In this document: positions 17,971 to 26,401 of the stretch, piece after piece
How positions within the stretch are numbered: the stretch's first letter is position 1
Layout: each line of letters begins with the position of its first letter
Assembly: GCA_006226375.1 (NCBI GenBank)
Contig: SBHC01000005.1
Location: forward strand, 124,001 to 188,000
Direction: 5' to 3'
Length of the DNA: 64,000 bases
Origin: Deltaproteobacteria bacterium
Lineage (GTDB): Bacteria; Myxococcota_C; UBA6777
Notes under the pieces: model-generated
What the model was told of the DNA's origin: nothing
Seen by the model: the letters and a program-made list of their open reading frames with translations, nothing else
The model's database searches: none
Position numbers and translations under genes: made by a program

Positions 17971-18864
17971 ATGATTGAAGTAAAAAACCTGGTGAAACGC
18001 TACGGTGATTTCACAGCCGTGGATGACATCTCTTTTTCCATCCCCAAGGGACAAACGTTTGGACTGTTGGGGCCGAATGGTGCAGGCAAAACGACCACCA
18101 TCCACACCCTCTTGGGAGTTCACAAGCCAGACGCAGGGACCGTCACCATAAACGGTATCCAAGACCCCACCCAGCCAAGCCTTCGCAAGATGATGGGCGC
18201 TGCCCCTCAGGCCCTCGCCCTCTACGAAGAACTCACAGGCGAAGAAAACATCCGCTTCTTCGGCCAATTGTACGGGTTGTCAGGCAAAGCATTGAAGACT
18301 CGGGTGGAAGAAGCCCTCGCGTTTGTCGGCTTGACAGCACGCAAAGACGATCATGCAGGAACCTACTCAGGGGGCATGAAGCGCCGATTAAACCTGGCGT
18401 GCGCGTTGGTCCATGACCCCGAAGTGATTGTTCTGGATGAGCCAACCGTTGGGGTAGATCCCCAGTCTCGTAACTCTCTGTTCGACAACATTGAGAAGTA
18501 AAAACAAAGAGGCAGAACCATCCTGTACACCACGCACTACATGGAAGAAGCCCAACGCCTCTGTGAGCAAGTTGCCATTGTTGACCAAGGAAAGCTCCTT
18601 GCGATGGACACCGTTGATGGCTTGATTGAAGCCCACGGGGGAGTCTCGGTCGTAGAGATTCAGTTGGAGTCCTTGCCCGACAATGTGAACGATCTGCCTG
18701 GAACCCTTCACGACCATACCCTTCGTATCGAAACCGAGTCCCCCCTCGAAGACATCGCACAACTGGCCGGAGAAGGCTTGCACTTCCGACAGCTCAAAGT
18801 AGAGCGGGCCGACCTGGAAACTGTGTTCCTCAACCTCACAGGACGGAGCTTGCGCGACGTATGA
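17971..18864 (+). pseudogene. ABC exporter ATPase (DrrA/CcmA type) interrupted by an in-frame TAA
   Basis: Start ATG 17971 has AGGAA at a good distance. Read through, the frame gives a normal ABC ATPase of about 297 residues: Walker A GPNGAGKT at 34-41, Q-loop Gln80, signature YSGGMKRR at 132-139, Walker B VIVLDEP from 152, H-loop THYMEEA with His189, and the C-terminal domain usual for ABC-2 exporters. Codon 177 (18499-18501) is TAA, right after FDNIEK; the following codons continue the family sequence in the same frame (KQRGRTILYTTH). The likely ancestral codon is a Leu codon such as TTA. The next ATG, 18541, lies after the H-loop His, so neither piece is a complete ATPase. Either a recent nonsense mutation or a base-call error. 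The 3' end overlaps the permease start by ATGA. Confidence 0.8.
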
Positions 18865-20129
18865 AAGCACTCTTTTCTATCGCCATGAAAGACCTTCGCT
18901 TGCTCGCTCGCGACAAGATGGGAATGATCTTCATCCTCCTGTTTCCCCTGTTCTTGGCCCTCTTCTTTGGTGCTGTGTTTGGTGGAGGAGGAAGCCAAAA
19001 GGGAACCCTCAAGATCGCAGTCATTGACAACGACAACAGCAAGGCATCCCAAGGTTACCTCAACAAGCTCCAATCCATTGAGATGCTCAAGCTGGTTCCC
19101 ATGCCTCTGGGCCAAGCCAAAGAACAAGTCCGACAAAGCAAGCTCGTCGCCTACCTTCATATCCCCAAAGGCTTCGGGAACAGCGGCCCGTTTGGTGGAA
19201 ACAACGCCAAAACTCAGCTTCGCGTTGGAATCGACCCGGCCCGTCGCGCCAGCAAAGGATACCTGACAGGACTTCTGACGCAGGGATATTACCAGTCCAT
19301 GATGACTCAGTTTTCGGATCCCAAGCAAATGAAAACCTGGGTCAGCCGAGGCCGTCAGGATCTCGCCAAAGACAAAACCATGGCACCGGCACAGAAGCTC
19401 TTGATGCACACGTTCCTTGGTGCAGTGGATGTCTTTATGAGCGGGGTGGACAACAAAGTCTATAAGTCCGGCACTCCCTTCAAGATGGACATCCTCAAAG
19501 TGGTCGCCGTGACGCCTCAGCGCAAGCGTCCACTTTCTCCGTTTGAGGTGACCTTCCCTTCAGGCTTGCTGTGGGGTCTGCTCTCTTGTGCGTTGGGTTT
19601 CGCGATCTCCCTGGTTCGCGAACGCAAGATCGGCACCTTTCTTCGACTGCAGATGGCTCCCATCTCACGGGCTCAAATTCTCCTTGGCAAAGGACTCGCC
19701 TGTTTCCTTGCGGCCCTCGGTGTCATGGCTCTCATCCTTACCGTAGGTGTGCTGTTCACCAAGGTCCGGATTGGTCAGCCGGTGTTCCTGGTCATGGCCA
19801 TGTTGTGCAACAGCGTTTGCTTTGTCGGTCTGATGATGATTGCGGCAACACTGGGCAAGACAGAGGAAGCCGTCAACGGGGCGGGATGGGCCGGCATGAT
19901 GGTCATGGCGATGCTCGGTGGGGGAATGATTCCCCTGATCTCCATGCCCACCTGGCTCGCCAAGCTCAGCAATTTCAGCCCTGTCAAGTGGGGGATACTC
20001 GCGATTGAAGGCGCGATCTGGCGCGACTTCTCATTCGCAGAGATGCTTGTTCCCTGTGGAATTCTTGTCGCAGTGGGCGTTGTCGCCTTTGGCACCGGAT
20101 GGGTGCTGTTCCAACGCGCCGAGGCGTAG
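18861..20129 (+). CDS. ABC-2 type exporter permease
   Basis: 422 residues. One membrane segment near residues 20-45 (FILLFPLFLALFFGAVFGGG), a large extracytoplasmic domain to about 230, then five or six hydrophobic helices to the C-terminus: the ABC2_membrane_3 / DrrB-like layout. The start ATG overlaps the stop of the ATPase reading frame (ATGA), which implies translational coupling. The partner ATPase carries an in-frame stop, so this exporter may be non-functional unless the stop is an error. The substrate cannot be told from sequence. It converges with the protease gene with only 6 bp between stops. Confidence 0.85.
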   Translation: MKALFSIAMKDLRLLARDKMGMIFILLFPLFLALFFGAVFGGGGSQKGTLKIAVIDNDNSKASQGYLNKLQSIEMLKLVPMPLGQAKEQVRQSKLVAYLHIPKGFGNSGPFGGNNAKTQLRVGIDPARRASKGYLTGLLTQGYYQSMMTQFSDPKQMKTWVSRGRQDLAKDKTMAPAQKLLMHTFLGAVDVFMSGVDNKVYKSGTPFKMDILKVVAVTPQRKRPLSPFEVTFPSGLLWGLLSCALGFAISLVRERKIGTFLRLQMAPISRAQILLGKGLACFLAALGVMALILTVGVLFTKVRIGQPVFLVMAMLCNSVCFVGLMMIAATLGKTEEAVNGAGWAGMMVMAMLGGGMIPLISMPTWLAKLSNFSPVKWGILAIEGAIWRDFSFAEMLVPCGILVAVGVVAFGTGWVLFQRAEA

Positions 20130-20135
20130 GGGATA

Positions 20136-22796
20136 TTAAGCTCGTCGCCGCCATCCAACGCCAAGCCAAGCGAGCAGCACAAACAAGAGTGGAATTGGAG
20201 AGGTGTCTGGAGCCTGACAGCCACAGGCCATGGGCGGTGATGTGTAAGAGTCCACGACGCCGCCTTGAATCTTGTCGACCACTCCGCCATCCATGGACGG
20301 TTCCGTTGGATTCGGTATCGCTTCCGTCTCTACCGTTTCGGTGGGCACCACGCTTGTGTCTTTCCGACAGATAGCCTCCGTGCAGATCTCACCCACTTCA
20401 CAGTCTTTGTCGCTGAAACAAGTCCGCTTCTTGATGCATTCGTTGCCGGAACACACCTGACCTGTCCTGCAGTCGAGATCCGTCTCACAACCGCTGCGTA
20501 CGCAAGTCCCACCTTGGCAAGCTTCCGATGGAGTGCAGTCGGCCTGGGTCTGGCATGAGGGTCGAGGAGAACACAGCTTGTTCTTGCAAAGCTCGTAAGG
20601 CTCACAGTCCAGGTCATGTGTACACACCACGGGGATGGTTTGACACACACCTCGCTTGCAGCGGGCTTGCACTCCACAGTCGCTGTCTTTTGTGCAAGGA
20701 CCCTCCACGCAGATCTTGGTGTTGCCAGTCAGGTTCTTGCAGCGCGCGTTGGAAGCACACACGCTGCTGTTGCAAGAGCAAAACCTCATGGAGCCCGAGA
20801 CAATGCATGCCCCGCCTTCACTTTTGCAGTCGTTGGCGGTTCGACAGGCACGCACACACACTGAATCTCCCGTGCTCAGCTTGGCGCACAGCAAACCTTC
20901 CTTGCAGCGGAAGATCGAGTCACAAGCTTCGCCAGGATCACGAGAGGCAGGCGGCAAACAAAGAGACTTATCCTCTGTGGCTTGCTCACAAGTGTAGCCG
21001 TCTTTGCAAAGCTCTCCCGCCGACTCTTTGCGCTCACATTGCCCCCACGTTTTGAGGATCGATTTGTTGCACGCGTAGCCGCGACGGCAGTCTTCGTCTT
21101 TGGCGCAGTAGCAAGCAGCAACCGACAAAGAGAACTTGCGACATTGCCCGCCCCCCACACAAGAAGACTCGCTGGAGCATGTCTTCAAACACACAGACCA
21201 ACGACTAACGCTGAAGCATCGGGCTCCTGAAGAACATTGGCCGCCGCTCTTGCACACGCTCCCAAACGCTCCTGGTGGGAAATCACCCGTGCAGGTTTGG
21301 ACACAAACCCGACCATCTGCGGTGTTGAGACATTCGTAACCGGAAGCACACTTGCGCAAGGAGCTGCAAACATCACCGTGCTCTCCTCCACCAGGCCTTT
21401 GGCAAATGTTATCTTGGCACCCAAAGCCTTCGTGGCAATCCGTCTCTTCTTTGCAGCGGCAATTGCCCGACGAAGCCTTGCACTGAAATGTGCCGCGAAC
21501 CGACTCACAGCTATAGCCTTCCGGACAAAAGAGATTGGCTTCACAAGGTTGGGTGCAATAGGCTCCCTCTTCGTAAGCCACACACATACCTTTTCCACAG
21601 TCGCTGTCTTTTTTGCAGGGTTGGCAGAGGGTCTTTTCTGCGCTCACAGGTTTGGGTTTGCAAGTATTCTTTTGGCAAGACTCTCCAGGTCCACAGTCCT
21701 TATCCTGCCGACAAGTGACAGACTTGCACACTTGCTGCGATGGAACGCACATGGCCTGTCCGTCTACGTTTTGGCAGGTGCTTCCGATAGGACAACAACG
21801 GTTGGCGTCACAAGCCTGCAAGCAACGATACCCTTGCTCTTGCTTTTGGCAGATCCCCTGGCCTGTTTGCCCACAAGCGCTGTCTGCATCACAAGGCTGG
21901 CAAAACGTATCCAACGGCTTGGAGCCTTGAAGTTCACAGTTGCCCTTTGCTGTGTTGCATTGGTAACAGGGGCCACAATCGCTGTCGGCTTTGCAACCTG
22001 ACCCAAATCGGTCCATCATCGACTTCAGCCATGAGGCAACAATGTCCACTCGAAACGCCCAACTTGAGCCGTCACACAAAGGACCTCGCGAGTTGGAGCG
22101 GCCCGTCACATACGAGCTAAACACCACCACCTGCCAGGAATTGTTAAGCCAGGCCAGGCCTGGTCCACCAGAGTCTCCCGTGCAAATGCTCTTTCGAGAG
22201 TCTTTGGCTTCGACTCGATCGCGCAGCACCTGCTTCACCGTAAGATCCACAGCCACACGCTTGCCGTAGCTGTATGGGATCGGCTGCGTTCGGACCAAGC
22301 CATACCCCGCAAAGCGAAGCTTCTTTCCCACCCATTGCGACGTTAATGCCGTGGTGTAAAGCTTGTATGGCTTCACATTGGAGACGCTATCTTTCAAAAC
22401 AATCACGCCGACATCAAAGACCATACCTTCTGAGGTCCGGGCGTACTGCGGATGCTCCAACCACTGCAACACATCGTACAGATCGGTCTTATCGCTGATA
22501 CCGCTCTTCACATCCACACGAACCTTGACCTTGTCCAAACCATAGCGCTTGGCTTGCGACAAGCAGTGTGCGGCAGTCACAACAAGCCGAGGCGCAATCA
22601 AAGTACCCGTACAGAATGGTGTTTTGCCTGCCACGATCGCAGTCACTCCAGAGAGAGAGCGATCCAAGCTACCGCCCACGATAGCCTGCGATTGTACGGC
22701 CATGGGAGGGCGCACGTCGTTCGGGGTCATACCTTGACAGGCGACCAAACCAACCAAACTTCCCAACCATGCAAAATACCGAATCATCGTACGCAT
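20136..22796 (-). CDS. S1 (chymotrypsin-fold) serine protease with Cys-rich repeats and MYXO-CTERM tail
   Basis: 886 residues from the ATG at 22796 (22787 is also possible). The N-terminus ends in a lipobox-like LVAC (Cys20). Zymogen-type IVGG at 39-42 follows a short propeptide. Catalytic triad: His77 in TAAHC, Asp128 in FDVGV, Ser209 in GDSGGP. The residue at the S1-pocket position (six before Ser209) is Ser203, not Asp, which argues against strict trypsin-like Arg/Lys specificity. Residues from about 290 to 830 are Cys-rich modules of the CxxDxDCxxGxxC kind. The tail has ACGCQ, a hydrophobic helix and WRRRA. Export and envelope anchoring are likely. The targets are unknown. Confidence 0.85.
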   Translation of the reverse strand: MRTMIRYFAWLGSLVGLVACQGMTPNDVRPPMAVQSQAIVGGSLDRSLSGVTAIVAGKTPFCTGTLIAPRLVVTAAHCLSQAKRYGLDKVKVRVDVKSGISDKTDLYDVLQWLEHPQYARTSEGMVFDVGVIVLKDSVSNVKPYKLYTTALTSQWVGKKLRFAGYGLVRTQPIPYSYGKRVAVDLTVKQVLRDRVEAKDSRKSICTGDSGGPGLAWLNNSWQVVVFSSYVTGRSNSRGPLCDGSSWAFRVDIVASWLKSMMDRFGSGCKADSDCGPCYQCNTAKGNCELQGSKPLDTFCQPCDADSACGQTGQGICQKQEQGYRCLQACDANRCCPIGSTCQNVDGQAMCVPSQQVCKSVTCRQDKDCGPGESCQKNTCKPKPVSAEKTLCQPCKKDSDCGKGMCVAYEEGAYCTQPCEANLFCPEGYSCESVRGTFQCKASSGNCRCKEETDCHEGFGCQDNICQRPGGGEHGDVCSSLRKCASGYECLNTADGRVCVQTCTGDFPPGAFGSVCKSGGQCSSGARCFSVSRWSVCLKTCSSESSCVGGGQCRKFSLSVAACYCAKDEDCRRGYACNKSILKTWGQCERKESAGELCKDGYTCEQATEDKSLCLPPASRDPGEACDSIFRCKEGLLCAKLSTGDSVCVRACRTANDCKSEGGACIVSGSMRFCSCNSSVCASNARCKNLTGNTKICVEGPCTKDSDCGVQARCKRGVCQTIPVVCTHDLDCEPYELCKNKLCSPRPSCQTQADCTPSEACQGGTCVRSGCETDLDCRTGQVCSGNECIKKRTCFSDKDCEVGEICTEAICRKDTSVVPTETVETEAIPNPTEPSMDGGVVDKIQGGVVDSYTSPPMACGCQAPDTSPIPLLFVLLAWLGVGWRRRA

Positions 22797-23109
22797 CAAG
22801 CTTCTCGCTGCTGCCCACATCCGCCCTCGTGCGGGCTCACACCAAAACGTGAGTATACCCCACCTTGGGCCTCTCTTCATCCTTAAACCGCCTTACCCCC
22901 TCAAAAGTTACAATCCCACTCCAAGAAAAATCAAACCCGAGTGATTCTCAGGATTATGGGTTTACATAATATAAACTTTAGCAAACAACTACAACCGAAG
23001 ACAGCACGTTGCTTTGGGGGTTATCGCTATTCCTGGCGGTGCAGTTGTGGTATAGAGGGGGCCGAGTGATGGAAGCGAGAACCTTAACAAGCGACAGGCA
23101 AAGGGATTC
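22797..23109. other. Divergent intergenic region (313 bp)
   Basis: Separates the protease gene (minus) from the glycogen-synthase-like gene (plus). The only conspicuous feature is an AT-rich stretch at 22960-22976 with a small inverted repeat (GTTTA, 7-bp loop, TAAAC), which could hold a -10 element in either direction. No small gene or terminator was recognised. Confidence 0.5.
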
Positions 23110-24615
23110 ATGACAAAGATATTGATGGTAGCGCCGGAGCTTGCAAAAGTTGCTATGGTCGGAGGCATCGCTGAGTATCTGTTGGGCTTGTCCGGTGCGC
23201 TGCTGCAGCAAGGACACGATGTAAGAGTCGCCCTCCCCCACTACGGCTGGCTGGAGCACGAGCACGAGCTTACGGTGCTGAGGGAGCGCTTGCCTGTCCC
23301 ACTTGGGATGGGCGCCAGCACTGTGACCAAGGTGTGGCAAACCCACTTGACCTTGAGCCGTGAAGAAACCCACCGACTCCCTGTCTACGTGATGGGGGAA
23401 CATACCCATTTTGCGACGCTACAGCGCGCAGTTGATCTCTACCGATGGCCCAATCATGAGCCCTGGGTTGTGTTCAACAAAGCCGTGGCGGAGTGGGTGA
23501 ATGTCTCGGACTGGAAGCCGGATGTCATCCACTGTCATGACGCCCACGCTGCGATGCTGCCCATTTACGTACGCGACGCACGGGACAAGGCTCCCCATCA
23601 ACCGCTCGCTCAGGTTCGCACGGTGCTCACCCTCCACAACCTCCTCAACCAAGGCAGAGGAAGCCAAGAGCTTGTCTCCTTCGCAGGGCTCTTCCATGGT
23701 TGGTACAATCCTGACGGCTTGGAGTTTTACGGCAGCACCAATGTGCTCAAGGGTGGCATCCTACACGCCGACCAAGTCAACACAGTGAGCCCCACGTACG
23801 CTTGGGAGATCTGCCACAGCAACGAGCAAGGCTTTGGGTTGGAGGATGTTCTTTGTCACGTCCGCTCCGAAGGTCGGCTGCGAGGGATTCTCAACGGTCT
23901 GGACGAAGTTCGCTGGCAGTTGGAAGGCCTTCATTACAACGGCAGCAAGGAAGACATAGAGATCTTGGAGGCCGTCAAAGACACCACGCGAGAAAAGCTG
24001 TACAAGCTCTGGCACTGGGAAGAAAGCCACCAACCTGTGTTTATGTTCCGAAGCCGCTGGGACCACCAAAAAGGAATCCTCCTGCTCGCCGAATGCATGG
24101 AAACCATCACGGAGTTGGCGCGCTGTGTCATGGTGACCTGGGGAACGCTGGGACACACACCTGAACAAGTCCGCGCCTGGCACAAACTCCAAGACCTCGC
24201 CAAGCGCAAGCCCCAACAATTTTTGTTGAACCCTGAAGGGCTCAATGACATCGAAGATACGCTGGCTCATTACACTCTCTCTGACTTTGTCCTGATGCCG
24301 TCCACCTACGAACCTTGTGGCCTGGTTCAGCTTGAGACCCAGCGTTGCGGCGTGATTCCAGTGGTCCACCACACCGGCGGCTTGCGGGATACGGTGTTTG
24401 AGCACACCCTGCCGGATCGACCGTCGCCCAACGGGTTCGTGTTCCACCATCTGGAGCCTGAGCATTGCCTCGCTGCTGTGCGACGAGCCATCGACGCATT
24501 CCACGACCCCAAGCGATTCAACCAGCTCCGTCAGCATGCGCTGCTTCAGCAAAACAGTTGGGCCGATCGGGTACAAGAATACGAAACACTCTACAAGGAA
24601 GCCCTCCCTCGCTGA
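23110..24615 (+). CDS. glgA: Glycogen/starch synthase-like glycosyltransferase (GT5)
   Basis: 501 residues; ATG 23110 preceded by AAAGGG. The N-terminal Rossmann domain (MTKILMVAPE..., DVRVALPHY), the HDAH and LTLHN segments, the NTVSPTYAWEI and GILNGLD region, and the C-terminal ADP-sugar-binding STYEPCGLVQLETQ / GGLRDTV are those of family GT5, which extends alpha-1,4-glucan from ADP- or UDP-glucose. An oddity: the conserved N-terminal Lys-x-Gly-Gly-Leu motif reads Met-Val-Gly-Gly-Ile here, so the nucleotide-sugar-contacting Lys is missing. Activity or donor may therefore differ. The downstream ATP-grasp gene is 155 bp away on the same strand. Confidence 0.8.
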   Translation: MTKILMVAPELAKVAMVGGIAEYLLGLSGALLQQGHDVRVALPHYGWLEHEHELTVLRERLPVPLGMGASTVTKVWQTHLTLSREETHRLPVYVMGEHTHFATLQRAVDLYRWPNHEPWVVFNKAVAEWVNVSDWKPDVIHCHDAHAAMLPIYVRDARDKAPHQPLAQVRTVLTLHNLLNQGRGSQELVSFAGLFHGWYNPDGLEFYGSTNVLKGGILHADQVNTVSPTYAWEICHSNEQGFGLEDVLCHVRSEGRLRGILNGLDEVRWQLEGLHYNGSKEDIEILEAVKDTTREKLYKLWHWEESHQPVFMFRSRWDHQKGILLLAECMETITELARCVMVTWGTLGHTPEQVRAWHKLQDLAKRKPQQFLLNPEGLNDIEDTLAHYTLSDFVLMPSTYEPCGLVQLETQRCGVIPVVHHTGGLRDTVFEHTLPDRPSPNGFVFHHLEPEHCLAAVRRAIDAFHDPKRFNQLRQHALLQQNSWADRVQEYETLYKEALPR

Positions 24616-24770
24616 ACACCTCCTTCCATCCCTCATCCTGCGGCGCCTCGCGGAAGCCAAGGGAACTGCAATGTGCTCTAAGTCTGCCGTACATTTGACC
24701 TGCGTCAAGTTTCGCCGTACACAAAGGACCTACAGTACTTACAGTATGTTTTTGGGAAAGGGAGGAAGGA

Positions 24771-26357
24771 ATGAATCATCCGGGCGCCTCGAATGACTCT
24801 GGGATCTGGAGCTTTCCGGATCCATCACCTACGCTACCAGAGTTTCCAGGCGTGGGCACAGACGCAGAGAAACAACAGTTTGTCCTTCTTCAGAAGCAGC
24901 TCCCTGACTTGTTTCGACGGGTGTTTCCCAATCCACGCTCACAACAAACGGTTGTTGTCATCCCCAGCCTTTCTCTCGACCAGCGGGAGTTGAAGAAAAT
25001 TACGGGCGTGCATCACTACGAAGAACGCCTCCTCTGCTTGCTTCTGCTGCTTCGAATGCCATGCACCCGCCTTGTGTATGTCACAAGCCAACCCCTCTCC
25101 CCCAATGTAATTGACTACTTCCTCGGCTTGCTGCAAGGCATCCCTGGAAGCCATGCTCGAAAGCGGCTGAAGCTGCTCAGCTGTCATGACGCCTCTCCGA
25201 TTCCTTTGTCCCAAAAGATACTGGACCGTCCTCGCCTGCTTCGAAGAATCCGAGAGCTAGCGCCTCCTGGCTCCTCCAGTCACATGACTTGCTTTAACGC
25301 CACGTCGCTGGAGCGCACGCTTTCGGTCCGTTTGGGCCTTCCTTTGTATGCGAGCGATCCTAGCCTTTCCCATCTGGGCTCCAAAACGGGAAGCCGTGAA
25401 GTCTTTCGGGAAGCCGGCATCCTTCTTCCTGATGGCTTTGAGAACCTTCGGGATAAGAAGGATATTGTGCAGTCACTGGCTGCGCTGAAGCGGAACAACC
25501 CTGCTCTGCGAAAAGCCGTAGTCAAGTTGAACGAGGGCTTCTCCGGAGAAGGAAACGCGATGTTTCGTCTCACAGAAGACGCAAACAGCGGCAACCTGGA
25601 AGAAAGCATCGCATCGCGACTTCCCACAGAGCTGCAGTTTGAAGCCAAGGGTGAGACGTGGGAAAGCTTCCTCGAAAAATACGAGCAGATGGAAGGAATC
25701 GTCGAGGCCTTTGTGGAAGGCGACATCAAAACCTCACCGTCTGCCCAATGCCGCATCAGCCCGATGGGTGAGACGGTGGTGATTTCAACCCACGATCAAG
25801 TGCTGGGAGGCCCCACAGGCCAAGTGTTTTTGGGATGCACCTTTCCAGCAGCGGAAGACTACCGCCTGGAGATCCAAAGCGCTGGAAAAAAAGTAGCAGA
25901 CACTCTCCGAGACAAAGGCGCTATCGGTCGGTTTAGCGTGGACTTCATCTCGGTGAAAGAGCCGGAAGGATGGAAGCATTACGCCATTGAGATCAACCTC
26001 CGCAAAGGCGGGACCACCCATCCCTTTATGACGCTGCAAGCCTTAACCGCAGGTGAGTACGACAGCGAGACAGGGCTCTACCTGACGCCGGCCGGTCAGC
26101 CTCGTTACTACTACGCCTCGGACAACCTGGAAAACCCCAACTACCGGGGCCTTGTGCCGGAAGACCTGATCGACATCATGGTCTATCACAACCTTCACTT
26201 TCACGGCCCCACACAACAAGGTGTCGCCTTCCACCTGATCGGCGCTCTCTCTGAGTTTGGTAAGCTGGGTGTGCTCTGCATTGGCGACAGTCCAGACAGC
26301 GCTTACAAGCTCTACACCACCACCGTCGAAGTCCTTGACTCCGCAACCCAAGAGTAA
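24771..26357 (+). CDS. PGM1-like ATP-grasp peptide ligase / carboxylate-amine ligase
   Basis: 528 residues; ATG 24771 follows a strong GGGAGGAAGG site. The N-terminal part (VVVIPSLSLD, a helical LLLLLRMPCTR segment, VTSQPLSP) and the body resemble proteins named after PGM1, the pheganomycin peptide ligase of Streptomyces. ATP-grasp hallmarks are visible: KLNEGFSGEGNAMF for the nucleotide-binding loop and EINLRKGGTTHPF for the metal-binding strand. Such enzymes join a carboxylate to an amine via acyl phosphate; the substrate here is unknown and no other biosynthetic genes flank it. The gap before the gene carries a weak TTGACC-type promoter and a direct repeat TACAGTA at 24731 and 24740. Confidence 0.7.
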   Translation: MNHPGASNDSGIWSFPDPSPTLPEFPGVGTDAEKQQFVLLQKQLPDLFRRVFPNPRSQQTVVVIPSLSLDQRELKKITGVHHYEERLLCLLLLLRMPCTRLVYVTSQPLSPNVIDYFLGLLQGIPGSHARKRLKLLSCHDASPIPLSQKILDRPRLLRRIRELAPPGSSSHMTCFNATSLERTLSVRLGLPLYASDPSLSHLGSKTGSREVFREAGILLPDGFENLRDKKDIVQSLAALKRNNPALRKAVVKLNEGFSGEGNAMFRLTEDANSGNLEESIASRLPTELQFEAKGETWESFLEKYEQMEGIVEAFVEGDIKTSPSAQCRISPMGETVVISTHDQVLGGPTGQVFLGCTFPAAEDYRLEIQSAGKKVADTLRDKGAIGRFSVDFISVKEPEGWKHYAIEINLRKGGTTHPFMTLQALTAGEYDSETGLYLTPAGQPRYYYASDNLENPNYRGLVPEDLIDIMVYHNLHFHGPTQQGVAFHLIGALSEFGKLGVLCIGDSPDSAYKLYTTTVEVLDSATQE

Positions 26358-26401
26358 TCCTTCGAACCCTCACCCAACGCCGCTCTGTCCCGAATGAAAG
26401 C

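Noticed and set aside
18499-18501. Stop codon recoding (selenocysteine or pyrrolysine) in the ABC ATPase
   Set aside because: Those use TGA and TAG. TAA also ends other genes in the window (for example at 14335-14337), so codon reassignment is unlikely.
26358-26401. GGGTTCGAAGG-like sequence considered as a tRNA T arm
   Set aside because: The arms do not pair and no acceptor or anticodon stems are found.
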